Made by a program: the position numbers and the translations under genes. A DNA stretch of 58,461 nt from Chryseobacterium taichungense (GTDB lineage: Bacteria; Bacteroidota; Bacteroidia; Flavobacteriales; Weeksellaceae): positions 1 through 58,461 of the forward strand of contig NZ_FOBV01000014.1 of NCBI RefSeq assembly GCF_900109935.1. The letters run 5' to 3'. The stretch's first letter is position 1, and every line of letters begins with the position of its first letter. Shown piece after piece: positions 42,384 through 51,744 of this stretch. The notes under the pieces were generated by a model. That model did not search any database. It saw nothing but the letters and a program-made list of their open reading frames with translations, and was not told the origin of the DNA.

Positions 42384-44054
42384 TTATCCAAACTTCTTCT
42401 TCCTCAACCAGAAGAACAATCCTCCTAAAAGTCCGATAATGGCTAATGGCAGCAGCAAATTGAACCATTGCCAGTTGCTTTTCTCTTCGGTAATTCTTTG
42501 ACGGTCGAGAAGTCTTTCTTCGATGTTTCGGTTTCTAAGCTCCATCAGATTGCTGTCGTCCAGAAGATAATCGAGTGCGTTTCTCAGGAACTGTTCGTTA
42601 CCAAACTGTTCGTTGGTTAGCATATCTACCCCTAAAGGAAGCGGCTCACCTTTCAGCACTTTGTTTCTTCCTACGTCTCCGTCGGCGATCACGATCATTT
42701 TATTTTCAGGACTTGAAGTTTTAAAATTCGGGTACGATTTTCTTTCAATTCTTGAGGCATACGCAGAATTAAATTTCCCTTCCAAAGCCACGGCATAAAT
42801 TTTCGGAGTGCTTGGCTTTTCCATCTGTCCAAGACTGTCGACACTGGAAATCTCCTTTAGATCAACATAATTCGGAACCTGCTTCAGCAACGTTCTATCA
42901 CTCGATTCAAAAAGGACATTGGTTTTAATATTTTTTCTTCCGCCCAACGTATCAATGGAAGTTGGGAATTCAAATTTCACCGGATTGATATTTTTGGTAA
43001 TCGGATTGTTGTTTTCAGCAATTCCTAATGGAAAATATGGCCACGGAAGGCTGGTGTACTGAGGATTTCCGCTTACTTCTCCGGTAACTAATCTCAACAA
43101 GGCAAATTTCTTTACATCCTTTACCAGAGCCGGATTGATCCTGATTCCATAATTGAAGAAAAAATCAGTCATATTGATATCTACAGGGAAAGGCATTACT
43201 TTCTGCGACCTCATCAGCGTATCCATTTCTGCGTTTACGGCGTCGATCATCCACAATGTTTTTCCGCCATTCATGATGTATTGGTCAAGAATCACTTTCT
43301 CTCCGTCAGTGAAGGCTTTTCTTGGTTTGGCGATCACCAAAGCACTCATCTGCTTCAGCATCGGCACATCAGCCAGGCTAAGTTCAGTCTGATTTTTAGG
43401 AATAATAGGTCCGGCATCATAACTTTCGGTTGCCAGCTGCATAAATCCCTCAAATTCTCTTGGATTCAATTCATCCTGATTGACCAGAATTCCGATTTTC
43501 TTTCTTTTGCTTGCCGCAATATTTTTAATGTTTGAAACAAGATTGTATTCTAAATTTTCAATTGATTTCGTTAACTGCTGATCGGCATCAATTCCTGTCT
43601 GCTGTACCACCAAAGGAATCGAAACTCCTCTTTTATCGTACTTCACCACGGCGTAAGGAAACAGATAAATCTGCGAAACTTTTCCATCTTTGATATCCGG
43701 AAGCACGGAAGGCTGCATTCCCATCGCCATCAATGTATCTTTAGACATTTTGGTTTTGATAGGGTCGATGAATTTAAAATCAATCTTTGGATTTATTTTC
43801 CTGAATTCCTCGAGCATGAATTTCGTTTCGCTCTGAAGCTGCTTGAAGCTTGCAGGGAAATCACCTTCCAGATAAACGTCTACGGTTAAAGGTTTATGGA
43901 CAGATTCCAAAACTTTAACTGTATTTTCAGAAAGGGTATATCTTTTTTCTTTGGTTAAATCCAATCTGATTCCTGAAATGGCAAGAATGATGACCAAAGG
44001 CAATATGATAAAAAGTAAAATTCCTAACGGAGACTTAATTGATATCTTCTTCAT
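42384..44054 (-). CDS. gldG: Gliding-motility ABC transporter auxiliary protein GldG
   Basis: A 556-residue membrane protein with one N-terminal membrane segment (ILLFIILPLVIILAISGI), a large periplasmic part of the ABC-auxiliary type (RYTLSENTVKVLESVHKPLTVDVYLEG; KIGILVNQDELNPREF; DQYIMNGGKTLWMIDAVNAEMDT) and a C-terminal membrane segment (LLLPLAIIGLLGGLFFWLRKKKFG). It matches GldG in size, order and position after gldF. In Flavobacterium johnsoniae GldA, GldF and GldG form a transporter needed for gliding in some strains; gldA is not in this window. Confidence 0.93.
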   Translation of the reverse strand: MKKISIKSPLGILLFIILPLVIILAISGIRLDLTKEKRYTLSENTVKVLESVHKPLTVDVYLEGDFPASFKQLQSETKFMLEEFRKINPKIDFKFIDPIKTKMSKDTLMAMGMQPSVLPDIKDGKVSQIYLFPYAVVKYDKRGVSIPLVVQQTGIDADQQLTKSIENLEYNLVSNIKNIAASKRKKIGILVNQDELNPREFEGFMQLATESYDAGPIIPKNQTELSLADVPMLKQMSALVIAKPRKAFTDGEKVILDQYIMNGGKTLWMIDAVNAEMDTLMRSQKVMPFPVDINMTDFFFNYGIRINPALVKDVKKFALLRLVTGEVSGNPQYTSLPWPYFPLGIAENNNPITKNINPVKFEFPTSIDTLGGRKNIKTNVLFESSDRTLLKQVPNYVDLKEISSVDSLGQMEKPSTPKIYAVALEGKFNSAYASRIERKSYPNFKTSSPENKMIVIADGDVGRNKVLKGEPLPLGVDMLTNEQFGNEQFLRNALDYLLDDSNLMELRNRNIEERLLDRQRITEEKSNWQWFNLLLPLAIIGLLGGLFFWLRKKKFG

Positions 44055-44058
44055 AATT

Positions 44059-44787
44059 CTACTTTTTTTTATTTATAAAATGATTAGACAAAACTAATGT
44101 AACTCCTATAATCAAAACAAAATAGGCAACATCTTTAAAATCGATAAGCCCTCTTGTAAAGCCTAAAAAATGCTGATAAAAACCTATATTCTGCAGGATG
44201 AAATCTGCACCTCCCAACAGTTTATAGCTTGCCAGCTGCTCAATTCCGAAATACATGATGAAACACATGAAAACGCCCAACAGATAAGCCATAATCTGGT
44301 TTTGTGAAAGCGAGGAAGCTAAAATTCCCACCCCTGAAAATGCTGCAATTAAAATAATTAATCCGATGTAACTTCCGAAGGTCATTCCCAGATCAATATT
44401 TCCTTCAGGCACTCCTAAAACATAGACGGTATAGAGATAAATTAATGACGGAATTAAACATAATATCCCGACAATCCATACCGAAAGGAATTTCCCAAAT
44501 ACCAGATCCGAAACTTTCAAAGGTTGGGAAAACAGCCAGTTCAACGTTCCCGTCTGCTGCTCTTCCGCAAAAGTCTTCATAGAAAGCGCCGGAATAATGA
44601 ACATCAACAGCCAGGGCACCAAAACGAAATAGCTCTGTAAAGAAGCCATCCCGATCTCAAAAATATTGGAATCGTTGTCGAAAAAAAACAGAAACAGCGT
44701 CGCGATCAGACTGAAAGCCGCAATGATCACCCATGCGCTCCAGTTTCCGAAGTAACTCCAAAGTTCTTTTTTTAAAATTGCAATCAT
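44059..44787 (-). CDS. gldF: Gliding-motility ABC transporter permease GldF
   Basis: A 242-residue ABC-2-type permease with six hydrophobic segments. It contains the marked EEQQTGTLNWLFSQPLKVSDLVFGKFLS, a pattern shared with NosY-like and other ABC-2 permeases. It ends 4 nt before gldG and forms an operon with it. No ATP-binding subunit is encoded adjacent. Confidence 0.93.
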   Translation of the reverse strand: MIAILKKELWSYFGNWSAWVIIAAFSLIATLFLFFFDNDSNIFEIGMASLQSYFVLVPWLLMFIIPALSMKTFAEEQQTGTLNWLFSQPLKVSDLVFGKFLSVWIVGILCLIPSLIYLYTVYVLGVPEGNIDLGMTFGSYIGLIILIAAFSGVGILASSLSQNQIMAYLLGVFMCFIMYFGIEQLASYKLLGGADFILQNIGFYQHFLGFTRGLIDFKDVAYFVLIIGVTLVLSNHFINKKK

Positions 44788-44871
44788 AGTTTTATTTAGG
44801 GTTTAAATAATAGGTGTTAGGAATTAGGTGTGGAAAAATTCACAACTGATCATTCACAATTCACCATTATC

Positions 44872-45420
44872 TCATTTTTTCTTTTTTTTATTAACCAATT
44901 TCACGGTCATCATAATCAGAAATACCAGAACGAAAAATCCGGAAATTAATTGCCACCAGTATTCAATGACCTGGGATTTCAAAATTACGGTGAATACCAC
45001 GAGGAACAGGATAAACGTTGCGATTTCGTTCGCCTGCCTTAATTTGATATTGGCCGTTTCAAGTGTATTTCCGTTTAATTCTTTTAACTTTAAAACTTTC
45101 TTCCAGCACCAGTAATGGTAAATCGCTAATCCTACCAAGAAAGTTAATTTTAAATGAAACCAAGGAGTTTTCATTAATCCCATGTTCAGGAAAATCATGA
45201 TTAATCCGCAAATCGTCATGATTACACCGGCAGGAACGGTAATGATATTCCAAAGTCTTCTTGCCATGAAAGTATATTGCTCCCTTAATATTTTCTTTTT
45301 ATCCTCGGGAAATTCGTCGGTATCTTTATAGTACACAAAAATTCTTACCAGATAAAAAATCCCTGCAAAATAACTTACCATGAAGATAATATGAAGCGCT
45401 TTTATTATGGTGTAAAGCAT
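44872..45420 (-). CDS. hemJ: Protoporphyrinogen IX oxidase HemJ
   Basis: A 182-residue integral membrane protein of the HemJ family that oxidises protoporphyrinogen IX in heme synthesis. It opens with KALHIIFMVSYFAGIFYLVRIFVY, with the conserved His, and contains WFHLKLTFLVGLAIYHYWC with the conserved Lys. Five hydrophobic segments are visible. It lacks the long C-terminal part of CopD proteins. The gene is preceded by a TATCTTTG box 16 nt before the ATG. Confidence 0.85.
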   Translation of the reverse strand: MLYTIIKALHIIFMVSYFAGIFYLVRIFVYYKDTDEFPEDKKKILREQYTFMARRLWNIITVPAGVIMTICGLIMIFLNMGLMKTPWFHLKLTFLVGLAIYHYWCWKKVLKLKELNGNTLETANIKLRQANEIATFILFLVVFTVILKSQVIEYWWQLISGFFVLVFLIMMTVKLVNKKKKK

Positions 45421-45436
45421 TTGAAAAATTTGTTTG

Positions 45437-45444
45437 CAAAGATA
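45437..45444 (-). promoter_or_regulatory. -7 box TATCTTTG of hemJ
   Basis: A perfect TAnnTTTG on the minus strand, 16 nt before the ATG; the -33 region is only T-rich. Confidence 0.55.
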
Positions 45445-45537
45445 AGTTATTTCACAAAAAAAGAAGGTTTATTATAAAAAAATGACGATGAAATAAGATA
45501 ATTAAAGGGATACTAAAAATGAAGAAGTTTCGGGCTT

Positions 45538-46248
45538 CTAAAATTTAAAAATAAACTTTACATCTGCATTCACTAAAAACCGCAACCCGCTCTGTTCTCT
45601 ATCCATATCCGGCAGAAAAGGTAATACATCGATCGGCTCATAAGAAAGTGTTTTTCCTTCAACATGTTGATATGAAATGTTTCTGTGTGCAATTCCCAAT
45701 CCTACTTTAGGCATAAAACCAAACCAAGACGAACGACGGCCTAATAAGATGCTATAGTTGATGCTTAATCCTTTCCTGATTCGCTTAAAATCAGCTGATG
45801 TATAATTATAATATTGTCCGGTAGTGTCATAATATCCGTCATTCACTCTTTGTGAACTATGATTCAGGTAAGAAAATTCCGCAGAAATAAAATGTTTTAG
45901 CCTGGATTTGGGATTCAGGCTATAATACAGCTCGGGCTTTACTTCAAAGACTTTGAAATCTCCTTCAAATCCGAGATTGTAGGGAGTCATGCCTTTCTGT
46001 CCGTAGGCTACTTCTGCCCCGATCCACCATCTTTTGTTCAGCTTATGCAGGTATCCGATGTTCCACCGTTGATCACGCAGCGGAGCTAAACCACTTATGG
46101 TAATGATTGAGTGATCCCTTTCCTGCTTTTGTCCGTATGATGGTGACGATTGCAGGTGATCCTGTTGCTGTTCGTTTTTCGGTTGTTCCTGGGCAGTAAT
46201 CCGTATGGCCAAAACCAATGTGGTACAAAGTAAAATTTGTAGTTTCAT
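45538..46248 (-). CDS. Exported outer-membrane-barrel-like protein
   Basis: A 236-residue protein with a signal peptide (about 1-19, ending RITAQ). After a polar linker, alternating strands rich in Tyr, Trp and Gly run to a terminal Phe (NADVKFIFKF), as in small outer-membrane barrels. The family is not recognised. A stress-like pair with the lipoprotein gene at 46323 is possible, since both are on the same strand, 74 nt apart. Function unknown. Confidence 0.65.
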   Translation of the reverse strand: MKLQILLCTTLVLAIRITAQEQPKNEQQQDHLQSSPSYGQKQERDHSIITISGLAPLRDQRWNIGYLHKLNKRWWIGAEVAYGQKGMTPYNLGFEGDFKVFEVKPELYYSLNPKSRLKHFISAEFSYLNHSSQRVNDGYYDTTGQYYNYTSADFKRIRKGLSINYSILLGRRSSWFGFMPKVGLGIAHRNISYQHVEGKTLSYEPIDVLPFLPDMDREQSGLRFLVNADVKFIFKF

Positions 46249-46322
46249 GAATATTTTAACAGTTTTAGATTGCTAAAATAATCATTTAACCATATCGCAA
46301 GAATATTTTTTCGTAATCAAAT

Positions 46323-46757
46323 TTAATGGTCCTTGGAAATACTGTCCGTTTTCTGTCCCTGATTATAAATCTTTATATAAAGAAGTTTTCCCGTATCATT
46401 ATAATATTCCCACGGTCCGTAATAAAACCAATGACGTTCATTTTCAGAAATATCTATTTTAGACTGGCCTTTTTCCATAATTTTTCCATTCGGAAAATAT
46501 CTTTTGGTTCTCGTAATTCCTTTTCGGATAACATCTTTCTGATATTTTCGACCATTTAAATTCATTTTCCATACGCCCACTTTTTCTCCCATTCTATATT
46601 TTCCGGTAGCGTGCAATATTCCTTCATCAGCGGAATATTCTTCTTTCCATTTGCCGTCTCTCTTGCTCACTTTCTTTTCATCTTTAACATACTGATTGAT
46701 CTTTGTTTTGCAGGAAACCAACACTAAAAAGATCAGTAAAAAGGATAATTTTTGCAT
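46323..46757 (-). CDS. Lipoprotein with MORN/YwqK-like repeats
   Basis: A 144-residue protein with a lipobox ending LVLVSC (Cys16) and a mature part made of short beta repeats of the pattern G-W-exY...GkW: KRDGKWKEEY, KVGVWKMNL, HWFYYGPWEYY. Such repeats occur in MORN and YwqK-type proteins. Binding partner unknown; an outer-membrane lipoprotein by sequence. Confidence 0.7.
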   Translation of the reverse strand: MQKLSFLLIFLVLVSCKTKINQYVKDEKKVSKRDGKWKEEYSADEGILHATGKYRMGEKVGVWKMNLNGRKYQKDVIRKGITRTKRYFPNGKIMEKGQSKIDISENERHWFYYGPWEYYNDTGKLLYIKIYNQGQKTDSISKDH

Positions 46758-46762
46758 AAAAA

Positions 46763-46795
46763 AACAGAATTTCTGTAAAGATAAGAAATCCTGTT
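46763..46795 (-). terminator. Terminator of kbl
   Basis: The stem AACAG-ATTTC/GAAAT-CTGTT (one mismatch) is followed on the minus strand by a T run that touches the start of the next gene. Confidence 0.65.
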
Positions 46796-46823
46796 TTAAA
46801 TTCTACAAATGTAGAGCTTGTTT

Positions 46824-48020
46824 TTAAGAAATTACATTTAATTCTTTTCCTACTTTTTCAAATGCTGCAATGGCTTTATCTAAATGTTCTCTTGTATGCG
46901 CTGCAGAAAGCTGTACTCTGATTCTTGCTTTTCCTTTCGGTACAACCGGATAAAAGAAACCGATCACGTATATTCCTTCATCCATTAATTTTTCTGCCAT
47001 TTTCTGAGCTAAAGGCGCATCATAAAGCATTACCGGAACAATCGCAGCATCACCATCAGGAATATCAAAACCTTTAGCTTTCATTTCCGTTCTGAAATAT
47101 TCTGCATTTTCCATGACTTTATCTCGAAGAGAAGTATCTTCAGAGATCATATCCAAAACTTTCAAAGCTGCCCCAACAATTCCAGGTGCCAAAGAATTTG
47201 AAAATAAATAAGGTCTTGAACGCTGTCTCAACATATCGATGATCTCTTTTTTCCCGGAAGTAAATCCTCCTAAAGCACCACCCAACGCCTTTCCAAGCGT
47301 AGAAGTAATAATATCAACTCTGCCCATCACTTCATTGGCTTCATGCGTTCCCCGGCCCGTTTTTCCGATGAAACCGGTTGCGTGAGAATCGTCAACCATT
47401 ACCAGCGCATCATATTTATCCGCCAGATCGCAAACACCTTTCAGGTCTGCAACAATTCCGTCCATAGAGAATACACCATCCGTTACAATGATTTTGAAAC
47501 GGTGATTTTTTTCAGAAGCTGCAATTAACTGCGCTTCCAGATCTTCCATATTGTTATTTTTATAGCGGTATCTTGCTGCCTTACAAAGACGTACTCCGTC
47601 GATGATTGAAGCATGGTTCAGTTCATCAGAGATAATGGCGTCCTCTTCCGTAAATAACGGTTCGAAAACACCACCATTGGCATCGAAACAGGCAGCATAC
47701 AAGATTGTATCTTCAAGACCTAAAAAGTCAGCAATTTTCTGTTCCAATTGCTTGTGAATATCCTGAGTTCCGCAAATAAAACGAACTGAAGACATACCGT
47801 ATCCGTGGGATTCTATCATATCCTGAGAAGCTTTCATCACTTCCGGATTGTTAGATAATCCCAGATAATTGTTGGCACAGAAGTTCAGCAACTTTTTTCC
47901 ATTTGCTTCTATTTCTGCGCTTTGCTGAGAAGTAATAATTCTTTCTCTTTTGTAAAGGCCGTCGTTTTCAATATTTTGCAGTTCGTTCTGTAGATTTTCA
48001 AGATACTTTTTAGAGATCAT
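46824..48020 (-). CDS. kbl: Glycine C-acetyltransferase (2-amino-3-ketobutyrate CoA ligase)
   Basis: A 398-residue PLP enzyme of the alpha-oxoamine synthase family. Motifs are NFCANNYLGLSNNPEVMKA and GYGMSSVRFICGTQDIHKQLE near the N-terminus, VDDSHATGFIGKTGRGTHE in the middle, and the PLP-lysine region TSTLGKALGGALGGFTSG. This enzyme turns 2-amino-3-ketobutyrate plus CoA into glycine and acetyl-CoA in threonine breakdown. The usual partner tdh is not adjacent. It is the right size and shows no change at the active site. Confidence 0.95.
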   Translation of the reverse strand: MISKKYLENLQNELQNIENDGLYKRERIITSQQSAEIEANGKKLLNFCANNYLGLSNNPEVMKASQDMIESHGYGMSSVRFICGTQDIHKQLEQKIADFLGLEDTILYAACFDANGGVFEPLFTEEDAIISDELNHASIIDGVRLCKAARYRYKNNNMEDLEAQLIAASEKNHRFKIIVTDGVFSMDGIVADLKGVCDLADKYDALVMVDDSHATGFIGKTGRGTHEANEVMGRVDIITSTLGKALGGALGGFTSGKKEIIDMLRQRSRPYLFSNSLAPGIVGAALKVLDMISEDTSLRDKVMENAEYFRTEMKAKGFDIPDGDAAIVPVMLYDAPLAQKMAEKLMDEGIYVIGFFYPVVPKGKARIRVQLSAAHTREHLDKAIAAFEKVGKELNVIS

Positions 48021-48056
48021 TTCTAATTATTTTTAAGATTCGCTAATTTAATAAAA

Positions 48057-48086
48057 AAAGCCGTTTCGCAATGATGAAACGGCTTT
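48057..48086 (-). terminator. Terminator of the M1 aminopeptidase gene
   Basis: AAAGCCGTTTC/GAAACGGCTTT stem with an 8-nt loop, followed on the minus strand by TTTT. Confidence 0.88.
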
Positions 48087-48107
48087 CTTATTTAAAACGT
48101 ACTATTT

Positions 48108-50027
48108 TTATTTTTTTAAAAACTTCACATTTTTATCATTAATTTTAAAAATATATGCTCCGGGAACAAGTTCGGAAATATTAATAGGTTTCTCAGGCTG
48201 ATAAATTCCTTTTCTCACCAACTTTCCATCTGTAAAATAAATTGTGAAATCTGTCGGCTTATCTAATCCTTTGATATTGATTTCATTTTTGGCAGGATTC
48301 GGGTACAAAGCAAATTCTTCTTTATTAAAATCAGTCGTTCCCAATGTATTATCCTGAGTAACTGTAGAACTTTTTTCAACGATCTGATAATCGTAATTAA
48401 ACTCAACACTTGCTACCGGAAAACTTACGGTTTGGGTAAAATACTGATTGTTCGAAGTATTATTTAATGCAAAATAAGCAACCTGACCTGCAGTTCCGTT
48501 TACTTTTATCGGTAAAGGCAATTCAAAAAAACTTACCGTTGGACTGCTTTGAGTCTGAGAAGCTTTAAAAGTCAATGTATTTCCGGTCTGTTTCCAGCGA
48601 ATATTATAGGTCGGATATCCCTGTCCATAAATCCAGTCGTTGAAAAACCCTGTAAAATCCTGTCCTGTAGAAGTCAATAAAGAAGCATTAAAATCCTGGG
48701 TTCTCACATAATTATATGCCAGCGCAGGCCTTGAGTGATATTCTTTAATAGCCTGATAAAAAGCGGTATCTCCTAAAATCCACTTCAGCATTCGCAATAC
48801 ATATGCTCCTTTTGAGTAAGAAAGTCTTCCACTAAATATGATCCCGACATTTTCTAAGTTGGCATCATCTACATATACACTTCCGCCTGGTGAACTGGTA
48901 ATGAAATCTTTCTGCCCTAAAAGATAATTTCTGAACTCACTATTCGTCATTAAAAGTTTTTCATTGGCAACATGTTCTCCGAAAGTAGCAAAACCTTCAT
49001 TGAGCCAGATATCATTCCATGCACCGCAGGTTACTTTATCACCAAACCACTGATGAGCAAGTTCGTGTGCGATTAGTCCCCTACCCCAGGAACCCAATGA
49101 TGACATCGTCTGGTGCTCCATTCCACCACCGGCCTGAAATTCCATATGACCGTATTTTTCATTCCGGAAAGGATAAGGTCCAAAATAAGTTTCGAAGGTA
49201 TCCATCACTGTTTTTGTCCAGTTGATATTACTCATACTGGTTGTATTCGAAGCGGTTGAAGGAAAGACATAATTCACAAAAGGAAAAGGTGGATTTCCCA
49301 TGGTATCGTTCAGCTTTACAAAATTGGTTACTGAAAGAGCAATGAGATATGCAGCCGTGGGATATTGTGTTCTCCAGAATGTACGTTTCTGTCCGTTACC
49401 AAGCATTGTTTCAGACATTAGCTTTCCGTTAGAAGCCACATTATACTGAGATGGTGTCGTAACTTTTATATCAAATTTTTCAATTTTATCATTTAAACTT
49501 TGCTTGGTCGGAAACCAGTCCTGCGCTCCATAAGGTTCGCTCAACGTTGATAAAACAGCTGTTCCGCTTTGGGTTCCATTAAAAAATGCATTATTTGCTG
49601 AAGTAGGCTGCCCTGAATAATTGATGGTAAGAGAATCTAAGACATTAGCAGGAATAGCAGATGCAAAATCAATCTTAACTTCTTTGGTACTCAGCTGCTG
49701 AAAATTAAGATTATTACCATGATAAACGACCTGCGAAACCGTCATCTCATCATCCAAATCGAAATAGATGCTGTTCATGCTCTGAGTAGGCTTAAAATGT
49801 GAAGTTACAGATCCGGAAATATTGTAAACAGCAGGATCTATGGAAACATCCATCCTCTGATATTGCAGATCGTAGTTAAGCGTGTTCGGGTTGGTATTTC
49901 CGACGGCCATTTTATTAGCAAAAGACTTCATTTCTTTTGCGATCAAACCTTTTCTTTCAATATTGTTTTGAGCATACGCATGATGTGCAGCAAACAAGCT
50001 CAATAACAAAAAATAATTTTTTTTCAT
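48108..50027 (-). CDS. M1-family metallo-aminopeptidase with T9SS sorting domain
   Basis: A 639-residue secreted zinc peptidase. The signal peptide (about 1-19) ends HAYAQ. The catalytic HELAHQW motif lies near residue 320, with the second zinc Glu in NEGFATFGEH, and the preceding GGMEHQTM is the N-terminal-amine (GxMEN-like) site, with His in place of Asn. The C-terminal 75 residues are a type A T9SS sorting domain (FALYPNPAKNEINIKG... to KNVKFLKK), so it leaves through the T9SS. It releases N-terminal residues from peptides outside the cell. Confidence 0.92.
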   Translation of the reverse strand: MKKNYFLLLSLFAAHHAYAQNNIERKGLIAKEMKSFANKMAVGNTNPNTLNYDLQYQRMDVSIDPAVYNISGSVTSHFKPTQSMNSIYFDLDDEMTVSQVVYHGNNLNFQQLSTKEVKIDFASAIPANVLDSLTINYSGQPTSANNAFFNGTQSGTAVLSTLSEPYGAQDWFPTKQSLNDKIEKFDIKVTTPSQYNVASNGKLMSETMLGNGQKRTFWRTQYPTAAYLIALSVTNFVKLNDTMGNPPFPFVNYVFPSTASNTTSMSNINWTKTVMDTFETYFGPYPFRNEKYGHMEFQAGGGMEHQTMSSLGSWGRGLIAHELAHQWFGDKVTCGAWNDIWLNEGFATFGEHVANEKLLMTNSEFRNYLLGQKDFITSSPGGSVYVDDANLENVGIIFSGRLSYSKGAYVLRMLKWILGDTAFYQAIKEYHSRPALAYNYVRTQDFNASLLTSTGQDFTGFFNDWIYGQGYPTYNIRWKQTGNTLTFKASQTQSSPTVSFFELPLPIKVNGTAGQVAYFALNNTSNNQYFTQTVSFPVASVEFNYDYQIVEKSSTVTQDNTLGTTDFNKEEFALYPNPAKNEINIKGLDKPTDFTIYFTDGKLVRKGIYQPEKPINISELVPGAYIFKINDKNVKFLKK

Positions 50028-50045
50028 ATGTTACAGAAATTGTAT

Positions 50046-50053
50046 CAAAGATA
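50046..50053 (-). promoter_or_regulatory. -7 box TATCTTTG of the M1 peptidase gene
   Basis: A perfect TAnnTTTG on the minus strand, 18 nt upstream of the ATG. It overlaps the tail of the dacB terminator. Confidence 0.5.
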
Positions 50054-50058
50054 TAAAA

Positions 50059-50087
50059 AAACCTTTCAATCATTGATCAAAAGGTTT
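50059..50087 (-). terminator. Terminator of the dacB-like gene
   Basis: AAACCTTT/AAAGGTTT stem followed on the minus strand by TTTTTTTATA, between the carboxypeptidase and M1 peptidase genes. Confidence 0.75.
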
Positions 50088-50112
50088 CTATCTTAATTAA
50101 ATTTTAATAATT

Positions 50113-51585
50113 CTATAAATCTAATGCAGGTTCAAGAATTTTCTCCATTCTCTTCTTAACCATATCTACCGATCCTGCGTAATTGTTGACCATTAAAGAG
50201 AAAACCAGTGTTTTTCCCGTATTTGTTTTCATGTATCCGGCTAAAGTTTTAACCTTGTTTAAAGTTCCTGTTTTAGCAAAAACCTGTCCGTTTCCAAGAC
50301 CGTTGAACATTCTTTTCAGGGTTCCAGACTGACCTCCAACCGGTAAAGAATTCAGATAGGTCTTATAATACTTTTCATCCATTAATGATGTTAAAAATTT
50401 AGCCTGAGCAATCGGCGTTACATTATTACTTCTTGAAAGTCCGCTTCCGTCGATATAATTTAGCCCGATCATATCAAAACCTTCATTCTTAAGGTGTTCT
50501 GTTACGACTTTTCGCCCAGATTCAGTTGTCTGATCGCCTAAACTCTGAAATCCTACTGTTTTTAAAAGTGCTTCAGCCAGACCATTGTCACTGTGTTGAT
50601 TGGTATAATAAATAATATCGCTTAAAGTAGGAGATTTATAGGTTGAAATCAACTTTCTGCTTTCAGGATTAGCATCTGTCATTTTAGGGGTCACTTTTCC
50701 GGTAACGGCAATTCCGCTTTTCACCAAAGTTGTTCTAAAGGTATTGGCAAGATAAGCCGGAGCGTCGGGTAACTTTGTAGTTAAAATAGCATCTCCATCG
50801 TATTTATCAGCATATACCATCTGATGGTTGTAAGGAGAAACGTAGAAAAATTTCTTTTCTGTAGAGAAATTGGTTGATTTTTTAACGATCAGCTTTTCGT
50901 TTGCAGGGTTGATCTCGCGCGTTGTACCAACAGGAAGATAGTAATTATTGTTTTCCAGCCAAACAACATTTTCCGGAAGCTTCGAAATATTGCCTTTGAA
51001 AAGCGCTGTCTGGATGATAATATCACCATTTACCTTTTTAATTCCTTCACGAGAAAGACCTTCTTTAAAATCTGAAACAATATCTCTGTATGCCCAAGCG
51101 CCTCCTTTATTGGTCCCTAAAGATGGGTCGCCACTTCCTACGATATAGAGATTTCCGTTCAGAACTCCATTTTCATCAATACTTCCTGAGTATTCCAGCT
51201 GCGTATTCCAACGGTAATTTTCACCCAGCATGTTCATTGCCGTTTCTGTGGTTAATAATTTTGTTGTGGAAGCAGGAACTAAAGGAGTATTTTCATTATA
51301 CGAAGAGATTACTTTCTTCGTTTTCGGGTCGTACACTACGAATCCCCAGGTTGCATTTTTCAGCACCGGATCGGTCATCATTGTGTTTACATTAATGTCT
51401 ACAAGTTCTTTGGCTGACAAAACTGTTTTTTCTACCATTGAAGTAATGGGAGAAGGTAAGTTTAAGCTGCTGCTCTGATTGTCGTAAGCCTGAGAATATA
51501 GAACTGTAGAAACGGTAGACTGGGCAAGAAAAAATCCTGAGGCCAGCACCGCAACACCTGAAATATACTTTCTGAAATTTACCAT
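50113..51585 (-). CDS. dacB: D-alanyl-D-alanine carboxypeptidase/endopeptidase (PBP4, S13)
   Basis: A 490-residue periplasmic penicillin-binding protein that trims peptidoglycan cross-links. The signal peptide is about 1-21. The active-site tetrad of S13 is present: S106-T-T-K109 in VPASTTKLLTTE, SDN in HSDNGLAEALLK and KTGT in FAKTGTLNK. The family inserts extra domains between the first two motifs, visible here as about 200 residues with GNLYIVGSGDPSLG. Full length, so presumably active. Confidence 0.92.
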   Translation of the reverse strand: MVNFRKYISGVAVLASGFFLAQSTVSTVLYSQAYDNQSSSLNLPSPITSMVEKTVLSAKELVDINVNTMMTDPVLKNATWGFVVYDPKTKKVISSYNENTPLVPASTTKLLTTETAMNMLGENYRWNTQLEYSGSIDENGVLNGNLYIVGSGDPSLGTNKGGAWAYRDIVSDFKEGLSREGIKKVNGDIIIQTALFKGNISKLPENVVWLENNNYYLPVGTTREINPANEKLIVKKSTNFSTEKKFFYVSPYNHQMVYADKYDGDAILTTKLPDAPAYLANTFRTTLVKSGIAVTGKVTPKMTDANPESRKLISTYKSPTLSDIIYYTNQHSDNGLAEALLKTVGFQSLGDQTTESGRKVVTEHLKNEGFDMIGLNYIDGSGLSRSNNVTPIAQAKFLTSLMDEKYYKTYLNSLPVGGQSGTLKRMFNGLGNGQVFAKTGTLNKVKTLAGYMKTNTGKTLVFSLMVNNYAGSVDMVKKRMEKILEPALDL

Positions 51586-51744
51586 CTATTTTTTCATTTT
51601 GCTATAGTTTGGATCACTTGCCAGTCAATTGGTTAAATTGAAAATGAAACTCCAAACATATAATCAACGACCAAATGTAGAAAATATTGCTAAAAGTAGG
51701 TGCCGTGCCCTCTTATAAAACCCTATAAAATTTGTTAAAATATG